64,000 nucleotides of DNA from Cervus elaphus (Eukaryota > Chordata > Mammalia > Artiodactyla > Cervidae). The number at the start of each line of letters is the position of its first letter. The stretch's first letter is position 1. Positions 22,550 through 33,479 of this stretch are shown here, one piece after another. The notes below the pieces were generated by a model. It was given only the letters and a program-made list of their open reading frames with translations. It was not told the origin of the DNA and searched no databases. The DNA lies in contig NC_057831.1 of NCBI RefSeq assembly GCF_910594005.1, positions 42,924,001-42,988,000 of the forward strand, written 5' to 3'. Both the position numbers and the translations under genes were made by a program.

Positions 22550-22904
22550 GTGTACTTAAATGTAATTTAAAACTTTCTCCATGATTCTGGGCCACCATTT
22601 CTTAAGAGAAAAGGATATTCTAAGAAACAGGATATCCTCCGCCCTGTATTTACTTCTAGATTCAAGCTTGCTGTTGAAGGTTAAGATCCTATAAGACTTT
22701 TGTCCAGAAAAGAGAGATATTGAACTATATTAGTAATGAATAACAATTAATATTTGTAACTGCAAATATTACTTCTTTCTGTACATGTATTGTATATGTA
22801 GAAGGGGATCATGCCAAGGGTAAAATACAGAGTGTAGAAAAAGTGAAACAAAGTGAAAATATAGAAGAACATGAAAGAAAATATAGAAGAACAAGAACCT
22901 ACAA
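22550..22904. other. Unassigned intergenic sequence
   Basis: Contains a short direct repeat of GAAAATATAGAAGAACA-type sequence near 22855-22895. No gene is seen. Confidence 0.5.
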
Positions 22905-23065
22905 AGGTTCATACATGGCTTTGTTGCTTGCAAACTATGTGGCCTTAGATAAGTTTCTTATCTTCTCTAAGCCTCAGTTTCCTTATCTGTAATGTAGGGA
23001 AAATAACAATGATTTGCCTGATAGGGGTGTAAGGAAGATAGATCGTACATAAAAGCGTTTTAAAA
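22905..23065 (+). repeat. MIR SINE
   Basis: CAAACTATGTGGCCTTAGAT, TCTAAGCCTCAGTTTCCTTA and TCTGTAATGTAGGGAAAATA are clear MIR core and downstream sequence in sense. Confidence 0.8.
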
Positions 23066-23224
23066 CACATGTTCCATAAAACTATTCACACATGTTCAGC
23101 CACCAAGATTGTGGAGAGGTACATGGTACACTATTCTAGGTAAGAACAATGCAGAGATCAATGAGTGCTTCTCATCAAGCTTACCTTCTAGTGTAGAAAA
23201 CAGATTAAATGACAAACACAGATC

Positions 23225-23935
23225 AAAAGATAAGTGTAGGCAAGAATATGCAGAAATTGAACCCTTACATACTGTTGATAGAAATGAAAAATGGTGTAGT
23301 CACTATGGAAAATATGGAAATCCCTGGAAAATCAACAGTAGGATTTCCATATAAACTAACAATCCTGCTTCGGGGCAGTTAGTCAAAAGAACTGAGATTA
23401 ACATCACAAAGAGATGTTAGTATTCCTTTGTTCAAGGCAGTACCATTCACCATATCCAAGATGTGGAAATAACCTAAATGTCTATAGGCAGATGCATGGA
23501 TAAAGAAAATTTGTTGTGTACACACAAAATACAATTTTGTGTGTATAAACGAGGAAAATACCATTCAGCCTTAAAAAAAAGAAGGAAATTCTATAACATG
23601 TATCAACATGGATGAATATTAAGGACATTATGCTAACTGAAAAAGTCAATCACAGACAAATTCCATGTGATTCCTCTGATGTGAGATATCTAAAATAATT
23701 AAAATCACAGAAACAAAGAAGGGAATGATGGTTGACAGGGGTTGCGGGGAGGGAGCAATGCGGAAGTAGCAATCAATGAGGATGACATTTCAGTCAAGAG
23801 AAATAAATAAATTCCAGAGATCTGCTGTACAATATTGTTCTATGGTCAATAATACTATGTTGTGTGCTTAAAATGTAAGGCGGTAGAGCTCATGTTAAAT
23901 GTTTTTATCACAATAAAATGAAATTAAAAAAATAA
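23225..23935 (+). repeat. Old L1M, ORF2 end plus 3' UTR
   Basis: Typical order of the L1 ORF2 C-terminal region and 3' UTR: ACTGTTGATAGAAATGAAAA, GTGGAAATAACCTAAATGTC, ATGTATCAACATGGATGAAT, AGATCTGCTGTACAATATTG, and an A-rich end. It is full of stops and indels. Bases 23130-23215 just upstream resemble an antisense L2 3' region, only tentatively. Confidence 0.75.
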
Positions 23936-24414
23936 ACACAGACATAAATATAATTGTTAATTGTGATGACTGATATGAAGTGTTAGATTTTCTATGCAAT
24001 ATTAATTATTTTGAGGTTGGGTGGCAAAAGAAAAACTGTATGTAAGATGATAATTTCAAGATACTCATGAGGCTTCCAAGTGAAGATATAATGATATTTG
24101 AGAGAAAAGGAAAAGAAAAACACTATTGGAAAAATAAAATCTGTCAAGATGCAAGAAACCACTTTTAAAGTTGGTGGTAGCCTAATATACCATTCCTCTG
24201 GCCTACATAAATGCAAAAACCACAAATATTTTACTAAGCTGGAAATCAAAACAAAGGTAGGCTAAAGAGTCATTTTATCGTGAGATTTAATGCCAAGTAC
24301 ACACTAAGCATTGAGTCTCTTCTCCCTGCTATATTTCTATAAAATGCCTCACACTTTATCTGTTTTTTTTTTTTTTTTATGATTCCCCTATCCACCAGCT
24401 CAGCCACACCACAA
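23936..24414. other. Unassigned sequence with T tract
   Basis: A run of about 18 T at 24362-24380. No gene or named repeat is recognised. Confidence 0.5.
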
Positions 24415-24550
24415 TTCTTGAGCTTCAAAGTACATCAGAATTATTTGCAGAGTTTGTTAATAATCTAGACTTAGGACCCAGTCCAGAGAGACTCTGCAAC
24501 TGGGGGCAGGTATTACAGTTTAAAGAATTTTTTCCAGAAGATTCTGATAA
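24415..24550 (-). repeat. MER5-like hAT MITE fragment
   Basis: CAAAGTACATCAGAATTATT, CCAGTCCAGAGAGACTCTGC and AAGAATTTTTTCCAGAAGAT follow the order of MER5-group non-autonomous hAT-Charlie elements. Termini are not preserved. Confidence 0.5.
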
Positions 24551-24574
24551 ATCCATTATTTGTCAAATCAGTCA

Positions 24575-24690
24575 TTCATTCAACAAACATTCGTTAAGCC
24601 TTGAATATGTACTATAGCATTGAGCAATAAACAAAGCAGATAAAAGTCCTTGATTTTTCCTTGTGGTGGTGGTAGAGGAAGAAGTGATCA
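24575..24690 (-). repeat. L2 LINE 3' end, antisense
   Basis: GTCATTCATTCAACAAACAT, AAGCCTTGAATATGTACT and GAGCAATAAACAAAGCAGAT are the reverse complement of the L2 3' terminus. Confidence 0.65.
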
Positions 24691-25723
24691 TTAAAAATTT
24701 ATAAATACAAAAAGAACACTGTATTTGAAAATTCTAAGTGTAATGGTACAAATGAAAGCCATATTGCCTTGTGTTCAAGTTCTTCCACACAGAATATTAT
24801 TTTGTCATCATTGGGTGGGTCCTGAATGAGAATTTTATATTCTCATTCAGCAAGTACAAAAGTCACTATCACAATATTCAACGAATGCAAAGTGCAAAGA
24901 CTTGCTTTTCTTTCTCTATGCCTGAAATAAACTTACTTCTCAGGGCTCCATTTCTCCCACTGACCTAAAAATGAATTTTGTCAATTCCTGATCCGTTTAG
25001 GAACTTTCTTTTCCAATGAAGCCTCTCATTCAGGACCCTCCTCTCCCTCTTCTCTATCCTTAAGCTCTGCAGCAAGGTTTTCCTATCATCCTGGCAAAAA
25101 TGGAGAGCAATGTTCCTGTTGGTTGCCATTGGGTTAGGCTGCCTGCTTGTGAAATTTATGTACTTTGCACCAGGGAAGCTGAGTAGAGAGCTCACTTTCT
25201 CCCCCTGCTGGCCGGACTCTCGCTTCCGCTGATCATGTTCACCCCAAACCTTACCGTAGCAAGGTCATGGGGCATCCCCTGAGTCTGTTTTAACCACCAT
25301 CTGTGCCTCTGGGCAAGTGGGAATTTCTGTTAAACCCCTCCCTCAGGGCAAGCATTCTTAATAAGAAAAAGTATGGAGGTGATCATTTAACCACAAAATA
25401 GGAAAGAATAATTCTTAGAGGATACTTTTTAAAGAACATCTTAATAAATTGTCTGAATATTGATGCTTGGGATAGTCTCTGGGGTATTTCATAAAGTAGG
25501 CCAAGCTCTCCTTTGTGAAGAGAACTCATGCAAGTTTGGTGCTCTTCGTGAAACACTGCTATTATATCATTATCTTTGAAGTGAAAAGTAAGTCTTTACC
25601 CTTTGCATAGCATTTCCCAGTGTTGTTGGAGATAGTCTAATAGTCTAAAGTGTGTTTTATGTTGCAAGTATGAATAATTTTTGGACCTTATTCAAAAAAA
25701 GAGAAAAAGGAAAATCAGTGTTA
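24691..25723. other. Unassigned intergenic sequence
   Basis: Bases 25180-25330 are more GC-rich than the surroundings (CCCCCTGCTGGCCGGACTCT). No splice-flanked exon or known motif could be supported. Confidence 0.5.
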
Positions 25724-25805
25724 TCCAGGGTTGGTCAAAAAATTCATTCAGGTCTTTCATAAGAACGTACAGAAAAATTTGAAGGAAACTTTTGGCCAAT
25801 CTAGT
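25724..25805. mobile_element. Mariner-derived MITE
   Basis: About 80 bp with imperfect terminal inverted repeats: GGGTTGGTCAAAAAATTCAT on the left and ACTTTTGGCCAATCTAG on the right. This is the known ruminant mariner MITE pattern (a GGTTGGCCAAAAAGTTCGTT type end). TA dinucleotides lie close to both ends. It has no coding capacity. Confidence 0.75.
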
Positions 25806-26165
25806 ATTTTTAAAATCAATCAGTAAGTACAGATTATATTCTATTGTAAATAGATAAAATTATTATGTCTATTATTTCTCTTATGATGAATATATTTAAT
25901 AAAGTATAATGGGGAAATATGAATTGATTAGATATATGTTAAATCAAATCATTTTAAGCCAGACAGGCTGCTTTTATTTCCATCAGTTTGATTATTTTTA
26001 AATCTGAGCTGAGAGTTCTGAAAGGTTTATGCTCATAAGCAGTTGCCTGAATTGAAAGTTTGCCTGTGAGTAGTTATAATTCGTATTTGTATTTTTGAAA
26101 GCCATTCATAAAAATAAAGTAATATTAGTTACTAATGACCTAACTTAGTGGTTCTAGAGTCTTGG
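25806..26165. other. Unassigned intergenic sequence
   Basis: AT-rich, no supported feature. Confidence 0.5.
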
Positions 26166-26284
26166 GATACCTGTGAGGCTTCCTCAGTGGCTGAGCAGCT
26201 AAAGAATCCAAGGCAGTGAGGAAGACACAGGAGACTTGGGTTCAATCCCTGGATCGGAAAGATCCCCTAGAGAAGGGAATGGCA
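26166..26284 (+). mobile_element. Bov-tA SINE, 3'-truncated
   Basis: tRNA-like head GTGAGGCTTCCTCAGTGGCT and the start of the Bov-A body, then an abrupt stop after GAGAAGGGAATGGCA. The missing 3' half suggests a later deletion or rearrangement, since SINE retrotransposition normally truncates 5' ends. Confidence 0.85.
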
Positions 26285-26317
26285 TGAAATGTGATGATAT
26301 TGCTTTGATGATTAAAG

Positions 26318-26741
26318 GCATCACACATATATTCTAGTATTTTAAAGCTTCTCTTTTAATTTCTAGTATAGTAAATATTGATGGGTACATTCTATATAAG
26401 CAAAAACTGTTAAGAGAGTCTCATTAATTTTAACAGTTTAAAACTTGGTCAAAATGTTTGAGAACTGATGAACCTAATTTATTGAGTTGACATATCTTCT
26501 CCCCTTAAATTAACAGAGACCATATATTTTCTTTGGAGCTTGTAAACTCAAGGCTTATTTTTGTCATCATTGTTTGCTTCTTTTTCATTCTTTCCCATTC
26601 CATGTCTCTTCTAGACCATATATATTTTTTTTTTTCCAGTTTTTCTCCTGTTGCACAGTGCTTCCAAATAAAAAAGTGGGATCTCGGGAAGAAGGGTTTT
26701 TTTTTTGAGGAAGAAAATATACTAGTTAAAAAGAGTTTTTA
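26318..26741. repeat. Tandem duplication, copy 1 (424 bp)
   Basis: The unit starts GCATCACACATATATTCTAG and is followed immediately by a second, almost identical copy. The unit itself is not a repeat family I recognise. A short frame starting MELVNSRLIFVIIVCFFF occurs in both copies but has no sign of being a gene. Confidence 0.95.
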
Positions 26742-27166
26742 GCATCACACATATATTCTAGTATTTTAAAGCTTCTCTTTTAATTTCTAGTATAGTAAAT
26801 ATTGATGGGTACATTCTATATAAGCAAAAACTGTTAAGAGAGTCTCATTAATTTTAACAGTTTAAAACTTGGTCAAAATGTTTGAGAACTGATGAACCTA
26901 ATTTATTGCGTTGACATATCTTCTCCCCTTAAATTAACAGAGACCATATATTTTCTTTGGAGCTTGTAAACTCAAGGCTTATTTTTGTCATCATTGTTTG
27001 CTTCTTTTTCATTCTTTCCCATTCCATGTCTCTTCTAGACCATATATATTTTTTTTTTTTCCAGTTTTTCTCCTGTTGCACAGTGCTTCCAAATAAAAAA
27101 GTGGGATCTCGGGAAGAAGGTTTTTTTTTTTTGAGGAAGAAAATGTACTAGTTAAAAAGAGTTTTT
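26742..27166. repeat. Tandem duplication, copy 2
   Basis: Differs from copy 1 only by a few changes that I can see: TTGAGTTGAC versus TTGCGTTGAC, GAAAATATAC versus GAAAATGTAC, and the lengths of T runs. The word TTAAAGG lies at the outer left edge (26312-26318) and the outer right edge (27165-27171), suggesting short homology at the breakpoints. Confidence 0.95.
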
Positions 27167-27194
27167 AAAGGTGCTGAATTATTAAAACAGAGAT

Positions 27195-27407
27195 TTGGTC
27201 TTCCTGGGTGGCTCAGTGGTAAAGAATCTGCCTGCAGTGCTGGGGACCCAGGTTCAATTCCTGGATTGAGAAGATTCCCTGGAGAAGGGAATGGCAACTC
27301 ACTCCAGTATTCTTGCCTGGAGAATCCGATGGGCAGAGGAAACTGGGGGTGCTACAGTCCGTGGGGGTTACAAATAGTTGGACACAACTGAGTGACTAAC
27401 ACTTTGA
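27195..27407 (+). mobile_element. Bov-tA SINE
   Basis: Sense copy from GGTCTTCCTGGGTGGCTCAG to ACTGAGTGACTAACACTTTG, full length and only mildly diverged. Confidence 0.93.
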
Positions 27408-27949
27408 CAATCTTGATATGTACAAGTTTGGAAATTGTATCAGGTGAGATATTAAACAGTATTCAAAAGAACTCACAGTAGTGTCAGAGGCACAACTAAC
27501 AAATTCTCTCACATTTCACTCAAGGTGTACAAAGGAATCAAGGGGATTACAAAAATGGGGGAAAGATGTCTTTGAGGAATGCTGTGCTACAAATCCCAGA
27601 CTTCACCCTTCACCTCCAACCAAGAGAGAGCACCTTAAAAAGACCACTAGAAGCCTAATCTGAAACTCTGCATTTTAAAGAGGATGTAATTAATGACATC
27701 TGACCTTCATAAGATAAATCTGGAAGGCATGAGATTGACAAACCACTGCTGTCCTGGAGGGTAGACTAAAGCAGAGATGTTCAAGGTGGAGATGAACCTT
27801 CATACCTGGGGAAGAATGTGTGAGTGATTCTACTGGACCCTACATGAACATGTGCATGTCATATACATGATTTATTATACTATGATATGGTATATCATGG
27901 AGAAAACAAATATTGAGGATGCAGATTGAGTTTGACTGAGGGAAGCTTA
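27408..27949. other. Unassigned intergenic sequence
   Basis: No supported feature. An AT-rich patch with TATACTATGATATGGTATA lies around 27876-27895. Confidence 0.5.
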
Positions 27950-28210
27950 CTTCACTTGGGCAGAAGTCAATTTTGAGAAGTTAATATTTCAGTTAAACTA
28001 TGAATAACAAGGATTGAGCTAAGCAATGATCAAGGCAAAGAACATTCTAAACAGAATGAACAGCCAGACTATGATTGGGTTCTGCATGCTCAAAGACAGA
28101 AGAGAAATTCACTGAGCCTAGAACCTAAGCTGGCTTGTTCAAGATGATATTGGAAATGAGGGCAGGGACCTGATGATGCAGGGTTTTATGAGCCCAAGTA
28201 AGACTGACAC
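27950..28210 (-). repeat. L2-like LINE fragment, antisense
   Basis: GGCAAAGAACATTCTAAACA, GAGGGCAGGGACCTGATGAT and GCAGGGTTTTATGAGCC follow the reverse complement of the L2 3' coding region. The copy is strongly diverged. Confidence 0.5.
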
Positions 28211-28708
28211 AGCTCTGCTAATGTATTCTTCATGTTACAATAATGTTTCAAACCCTCAATAAATCTGAGGTTCCGTATTCATTTTTGTCTTAGAGTTTTC
28301 AAGCAAAGTCATGGAAGCTGTAATCTGGTGAATTTGGGGAAGGCTGAGTGTATCAGCCTCTTAAGTTTTATTAATATCTGACTAATATCATTAAGTCCTC
28401 TAATGGTATAAAACATTAATTTTAGCAAAGGCTGTATTCACTACATGAATGTGGCAAATAGCAGTAGAGATTTGGGGCTGGGTTGTAATTCTTACTCTAT
28501 TTTTGTTTCCCTTTAAGTAATGTTTCTACTCGAAAGTATCCAGTACATTTGGCTAGTCCATCCAATTTAGAAAAATTAATCCAAGTCAATCAATTTCCTC
28601 AGTAATATCATCATTATAACTTTACTTTTTATATTGAATTTCTTCTATATAATATTCTTAAAGGATCTGAAAAATTCTTTAGTTGGTATTATTTTAACCA
28701 ATCAACAA
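28211..28708. other. Unassigned intergenic sequence
   Basis: No supported feature. Confidence 0.5.
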
Positions 28709-28724
28709 ATATCTATCTATTCTT
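28709..28724. repeat. Target-site duplication, left copy, of the 28.7-kb L1
   Basis: ATATCTATCTATTCTT, 16 bp, identical to 30770-30785. On the element's sense strand the empty site reads CCTT/AAAGAATAG, acceptable for L1 endonuclease. Confidence 0.93.
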
Positions 28725-29639
28725 CTTTTTTTTTTTTAATTTTTTTATTAGTTGGAGGCTAATTACCTCACAACATTTCAGTGGGTTTTGTCATACATTG
28801 ATATGAATCAGCCATAGATTTACACGTATTCCCCATCCCGATCCCCCCTCCCACCTCCCTCTCCACCCGATTCCTCTGGGTCTTCCCAGTGCACCAGGCC
28901 CGAGCACTTGTCTCATGCATCCCACCTGGGCTGGTGATCTGTTTCACCATAGATAATATACATGTTGTTCTTTCGAAACATCCCACCCTCACCTTCTCCC
29001 ACAGAGTTCAAAAGTCTGTTCTGTATTTCTGTGTCTCTTTTTCTGTTTTGCATATAGGGTTATCGTTACCATCTTTCTAAATTCCATATATATGTGTTAG
29101 TATGCTGTAATGTTCTTTATCTTTCTGGCTTACTTCACTCTGTATAATGGGCTCCAGTTTCATCCATCTCATTAGGACTGATTCAAATGAATTCTTTTTA
29201 ACGGCTGAGTAATATTCCATGGTGTATATGTACCAGAGCTTCCTTATCCATTCATCTGCTGATGGGCATCTAGGTTGCTTCCATGTCCTGGCTATTATAA
29301 ACAGTGCTGCGATGAACATTGGGGTGCACGTGTCGCTTTCAGATCTGGTTTCCTCAGTGTGTGTGCCCAGAAGTGGGATTGCTGGGTCATATGGCAGTTC
29401 TATTTCCAGTTTTTTAAGGAATCTCCACACTGTTTTCCATAGTGGCTGTACTAGTTTGCATTCCCACCAACAGTGTAAGAGGGTTCCCTTTTCTCCACAC
29501 CCTCTCCAGCATTTATTGCTTGTAGACTTTTGGATAGCAGCCATCCTGACTGGCGTGTAATGGTACCTCATTGTGGTTTTGATTTGCATTTCTCTAATAA
29601 TGAGTGATGTTGAGCATCTTTTCATGTGTTTGTTAGCCA
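28725..29639 (-). mobile_element. Bovine L1, 3' segment of a 5'-inverted copy
   Basis: Starts with a T run (the poly(A) tail), then L1 3' UTR (GTTGGAGGCTAATTACCTCA) and the ORF2 C-terminus up to TGTTTGTTAGCCA. The shared part is very similar to 17.1-18.0 kb, so the two belong to the same young family. Confidence 0.95.
29077..29639 (-). pseudogene. L1 ORF2 C-terminal fragment, open
   Basis: Uninterrupted from the inversion junction to the natural stop. It contains MANKHMKRCSTSLIIREMQ-type sequence, the Cys-rich motif CWRGCGEKGTLLHCWWEC and the C-terminus ending THIYGI. The upstream part of a 254-codon frame beyond 29639 is antisense of the other segment, not genuine ORF2. The protein is incomplete because the rest of ORF2 is inverted or missing. 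Confidence 0.9.
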
Positions 29640-30769
29640 CCAGAAAATTACTAGAGCTAATCAATGAATATAGTAAAGTTGCAGGATATAAAATTAACAC
29701 ACAGAAATCCCTTGCATTCCTATATACTAACAATGAAAAAACAGAAAGAGAAATTAAGGAAACAATACCATTCACCATTGCAACAAAAAGAATAAAATAC
29801 TTAGGAGTGTATCTACCTAAAGAAACAAAAGACCTATACATAGAAAACTATAAAACACTGATGAAAGAAATCAAAGAGGACACAAACAGATGGAGAAACA
29901 TACCATGCTCATGGATTGGAAGAATCAATATTGTCAAAATGGCTATTCTACCCAAAGCAATCTATAGATTCAATGCAATTCCTATCAAGCTACCAACGGT
30001 ATTTTTCACAGAACTAGACCAAAGAATTTCACAATTTGTATGGAAATACAAAAAACCTCGAATAGCCAAAGTAATCTTAAGAAAGAATAATGGAACTGGA
30101 GGAATCAACCTGCCTGACTTCAGACTCTACTACAAAGCCACAGTCATCAAGACAGTATGGTACTGGCACAAAGACAGAAATATAGATCAATGGAACAGAA
30201 TAGAAAGCCCAGAGATAAATCCACGAACCTATGGACACCTTATCTTTGACAAAGGAGGCAAGGATATACAATGGAAAAAAGACAACCTCTTTAACAAGTG
30301 GTGCTGGGAAAACTGGTCAACCACTTGTAAAAGAATGAAACTAGAACACTTTCTAACACCATACACAAAAATAAACTCAAAATGGATTAAAGATCTAAAT
30401 GTCAGACCAGAAACTATAAAACTCCTAGAGGAGAACATAGGCAAAACACTCTCTGACATAAATCACAGCAAGATCCTCCATGACCCACCTCCCAGAATAT
30501 TGGAAATAAAAGCAAAACTAAACAAATGGGACCTAATGAAACTTAAAAGCTTTTGCACAACAAAGGAAACTATAAGTAAGGTGAAAAGACAGCCCTCAGA
30601 TTGGGAGAAAATAATAGCAAATGAAGAAACAGACAAAGGATTAATCTCAAAAATATACAAGCAACTCCTGCAGCTCAATTCCAGAAAAATAAATGACCCA
30701 ATCAAAAAATGGGCCAGAGAACTAAACAGACATTTCTCCAAAGAAGACATACAGATGGCTAACAAACAC
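29640..30769 (+). mobile_element. Bovine L1, inverted 5' segment of the same copy
   Basis: Sense ORF2 from KLLELINEYSKVAGYKIN (just after the FADD block) to KEDIQMANKH, where it breaks at the position at which the minus-strand half begins. TGGCTAACAAACACAT is present in both halves. About 376 codons are free of stops, consistent with a young insertion. A 406-codon plus-strand frame (29573-30793) begins in antisense of the 3' segment and runs through this one. It is a chimera created by the inversion. Confidence 0.94.
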
Positions 30770-30785
30770 ATATCTATCTATTCTT
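30770..30785. repeat. Target-site duplication, right copy
   Basis: ATATCTATCTATTCTT, identical to 28709-28724. Confidence 0.93.
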
Positions 30786-30794
30786 TAAGGTGAT

Positions 30795-30925
30795 GTTGCT
30801 CCTGCTGCTGCTGCTAAGTCACTTCAGTCGTGTCCGACTCTGTGCAACCCCTTAGATGGCAGTCCACCAGGCTCCCCTGTCCTGGGATTCTTCAGGCAAG
30901 AACACTGGAGTGAGTTGCCATTTCC
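30795..30925 (-). mobile_element. Bov-A2-type SINE fragment
   Basis: CTGCTGCTGCTGCTAAGTCA followed by CTTCAGTCGTGTCCGACTCT and GGCAGTCCACCAGGCTCCCC is the Bov-A2 form in reverse complement. Only one monomer is present. Confidence 0.85.
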
Positions 30926-31032
30926 TTCTTAAGATGATGTTAAATATATATAATATATATTAAAATATGTATTAAAACTAAAGTAATTTATTATAATGAT
31001 ATAAAGATCAAAGATACTATAGCTAATAAAGG

Positions 31033-31235
31033 AGGGCTTCCCTAATAGCTCAGCAGGTAAAGAATCTGACTGCAATGCAGGAAATGCGGGTTCGAGCCCT
31101 GGGTCAGGGTAAAGAAGGAAATGGCAACCCATTCCAGTAGTCTTGCCTGGAAAATTCCATGGACAGAGAAGCTTGGTGGGCTACAATCTAAAGCGTTGCA
31201 GAGTCAGACATGACTGAGTGGCTAAATACATACAC
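31033..31235 (+). mobile_element. Bov-tA SINE
   Basis: Sense copy from GAGGGCTTCCCTAATAGCTC to TGACTGAGTGGCTAAATACA, with a short internal deletion after GGGTCAGGGTA. Confidence 0.92.
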
Positions 31236-32149
31236 ACATAGCTAGTGAAACCTGTAGAATTTGATAGAGAGACAATGGAACATCTTCCTTGAGAATCAAA
31301 AATTTGAACTTGGCAGTGAAGGAATGATAGGAGTTGAATAGAAGATTGTGAAATGGATGAAGTATGTGAGCATGAGTTGACATAAAGGTGAAAATGAAAC
31401 TATATGAAGCTTATTTTGCAACACTGAGAATATCAGTTTGGAAAGATGAATATATTGGTGAAAAGAATTTTGAGGAATAAAAACATTGGAAAGGGTATTT
31501 CAGGCAAAAACAAGTCATCTTCCCAGCTTTAACTGTGGATGTGACAGAACATTTAGAAGTTACTATAAGTAAATATTTTGGACCTGCTGGAAATTCATCT
31601 TTTTTAGTAATATGTCAGTCACCATGAACAGCCTTTAAAATGCTCAATCAAGATTTTCCATTTACTTGTGACCTTTCTGAGAAACATGTTCACCAAATAA
31701 CATTTAAAACATTATGGACCATACTGCCAGACTGGCAAAATTTCATGGGATGATCATTTCAGCCCAACCATTATAAAGTAATGATTCAGCTTTGGAATTC
31801 ACTAGAATTATTTATGAATGCCACAGATATTAACACCTGATCTCATGGTATTTCATCATTAAGTGTCACATGAGGAGAAAAATGAGGTTGAAAAATCTTG
31901 TTTTCTTTAAAGTCAACATACATCTCTTTAAACTAACATTGGTAAGTTGATAGAAAACTCTATTACGTAGTCACAAATTACAAGAAAATGATACTTTTAA
32001 ATTTAGGATACAACTCTCAGAGCTATATTTGAAGGGGCAATCACACACAGCTGTGTCTTGCCTCAGTTCTTGGCATCACAGAATTTAAGCACTATTGTGT
32101 CTTCCAATATTCCTGCTGAAAATTAGTTTCTCTTATTTTGTCTTATGAA
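31236..32149. other. Unassigned intergenic sequence
   Basis: No exon, RNA gene or confidently named repeat. Parts may be decayed LINE sequence. Confidence 0.5.
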
Positions 32150-32600
32150 GAACATTAATGTTGCCACCAGTTTTGCTCTCCTTCAACTCTTTATACTTTC
32201 AACAGAATAGTCTTTCTAAAATTTGAAGAAAATGTAAATCTATTATACTCTATCTTGTTTAAAATCTTCCAATGATTCTTTATTCTTTTCAGGATAAAGG
32301 TTAGACTGATCATGGCAAAAAAGATCATCTCACCAGCTTTCAGATTACAGCTTATTTATTACATCCTTAGGGAGGCTTTCCCCCATCTCTTCAACCAGGT
32401 CAATATAGCACCCTGCGTTTTTCAACTTCAGCGTTTATCACAACTGTAAATGTACAGCTGTGGCCATTATTGATAAAATACCTGTCTTCTCTAGACTGCA
32501 AGTTCCATGAAAGCAGGAAAAAAAACACGTTTTTCAAACCATTCCATCCTCAGCTACTACCGCAGCTCTTGATGAACTGAAGGAACTCCATACATAGTTA
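32150..32600 (+). repeat. L2 LINE 3' portion, diverged
   Basis: ATCTTCCAATGATTCTTTAT, CAGGATAAAGGTTAGACTGA, GGGAGGCTTTCCCCCATCTC and AGACTGCAAGTTCCATGAAA match successive parts of the L2 3' region in sense. Confidence 0.6.
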
Positions 32601-32729
32601 CTAATATTGTTGACATTTCATGAGCCTATGATGTGTGCAAAAGCTATATAGTCATTACCTGCTGCATTCACAGAATCATAGTGTGTTTGAAAAGAAAAGT
32701 ACTTTTGAAACCCTTTATTTTAAATCTCT

Positions 32730-32850
32730 CACTAGTTAGGGAAATTAAAACCTAGAAACCAAATGACTTGCCTGAGATTGTGCAGTTAATTACAATGACA
32801 GCGCTGGCCTGAGAATCTAGGTTTTCACTACTACTCTGAACTCTTTATTA
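32730..32850 (-). repeat. MIR SINE fragment, antisense
   Basis: CCAAATGACTTGCCTGAGAT, GTGCAGTTAATTACAATGAC and TGAGAATCTAGGTTTTCACT are the reverse complement of the MIR core. Confidence 0.65.
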
Positions 32851-33479
32851 TGTTGCAACTTATCTCTTCCAAGCTCTTCATTCCCTAAGTGCAAGCTAAA
32901 AGCCAGAATCAGAGAGTTAGTGCAGGGTTGGGTGGCTTCAGTGTCTCCTCTCTCCTTTATACTCAGGGACCATCAAGCAAATTTTTGAATGTCAGTGGTC
33001 TGGTAAAGGTGTTTTTTGGCTTAATCACTTCATAGTTCCAGAAATTCTTACTGTCTGCTCTCTTTGTCTAGTCATTCCTAATGCACATATATCATGGTCT
33101 TAGAAAAACTAGGAAAATAAATCTGAATAGAACAGGGAAATATCCATACTTCCAGCCAAAGAAGTCAACAATCAGGTCCAGTAATGGTAATCACAGTCCA
33201 GTTCTGAACACGTACAAAGAAGAATAACCATACATGAGAACTTGGACCCATTAATTCACATCTTCAGCTTTAAGTTTATCCATCTCTAAATCCATTGATG
33301 CTTTGATTCTGAAAATGATTTAAGAAATAAACTTCCTCATCATTGCTTTTTTTTTTTAAACTTCCCTTTTTTCTGGTCTCAATTTCCATAAATTGTTGCT
33401 TCTTAATTATAGCAGTGGAGCTCAGTGTGAACAAAACACCACTCAATGAGTTCCCCATTCATCATGATGTCCCATTACT
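32851..33479. other. Unassigned intergenic sequence
   Basis: No supported feature. A T run lies at about 33347-33357. Confidence 0.5.

Noticed and set aside
26533..27151. Two paralogous small ORFs with a hydrophobic start (MELVNSRLIFVII)
   Set aside because: They arise from the 424-bp tandem duplication, run into T-rich low-complexity sequence, and have no other support.
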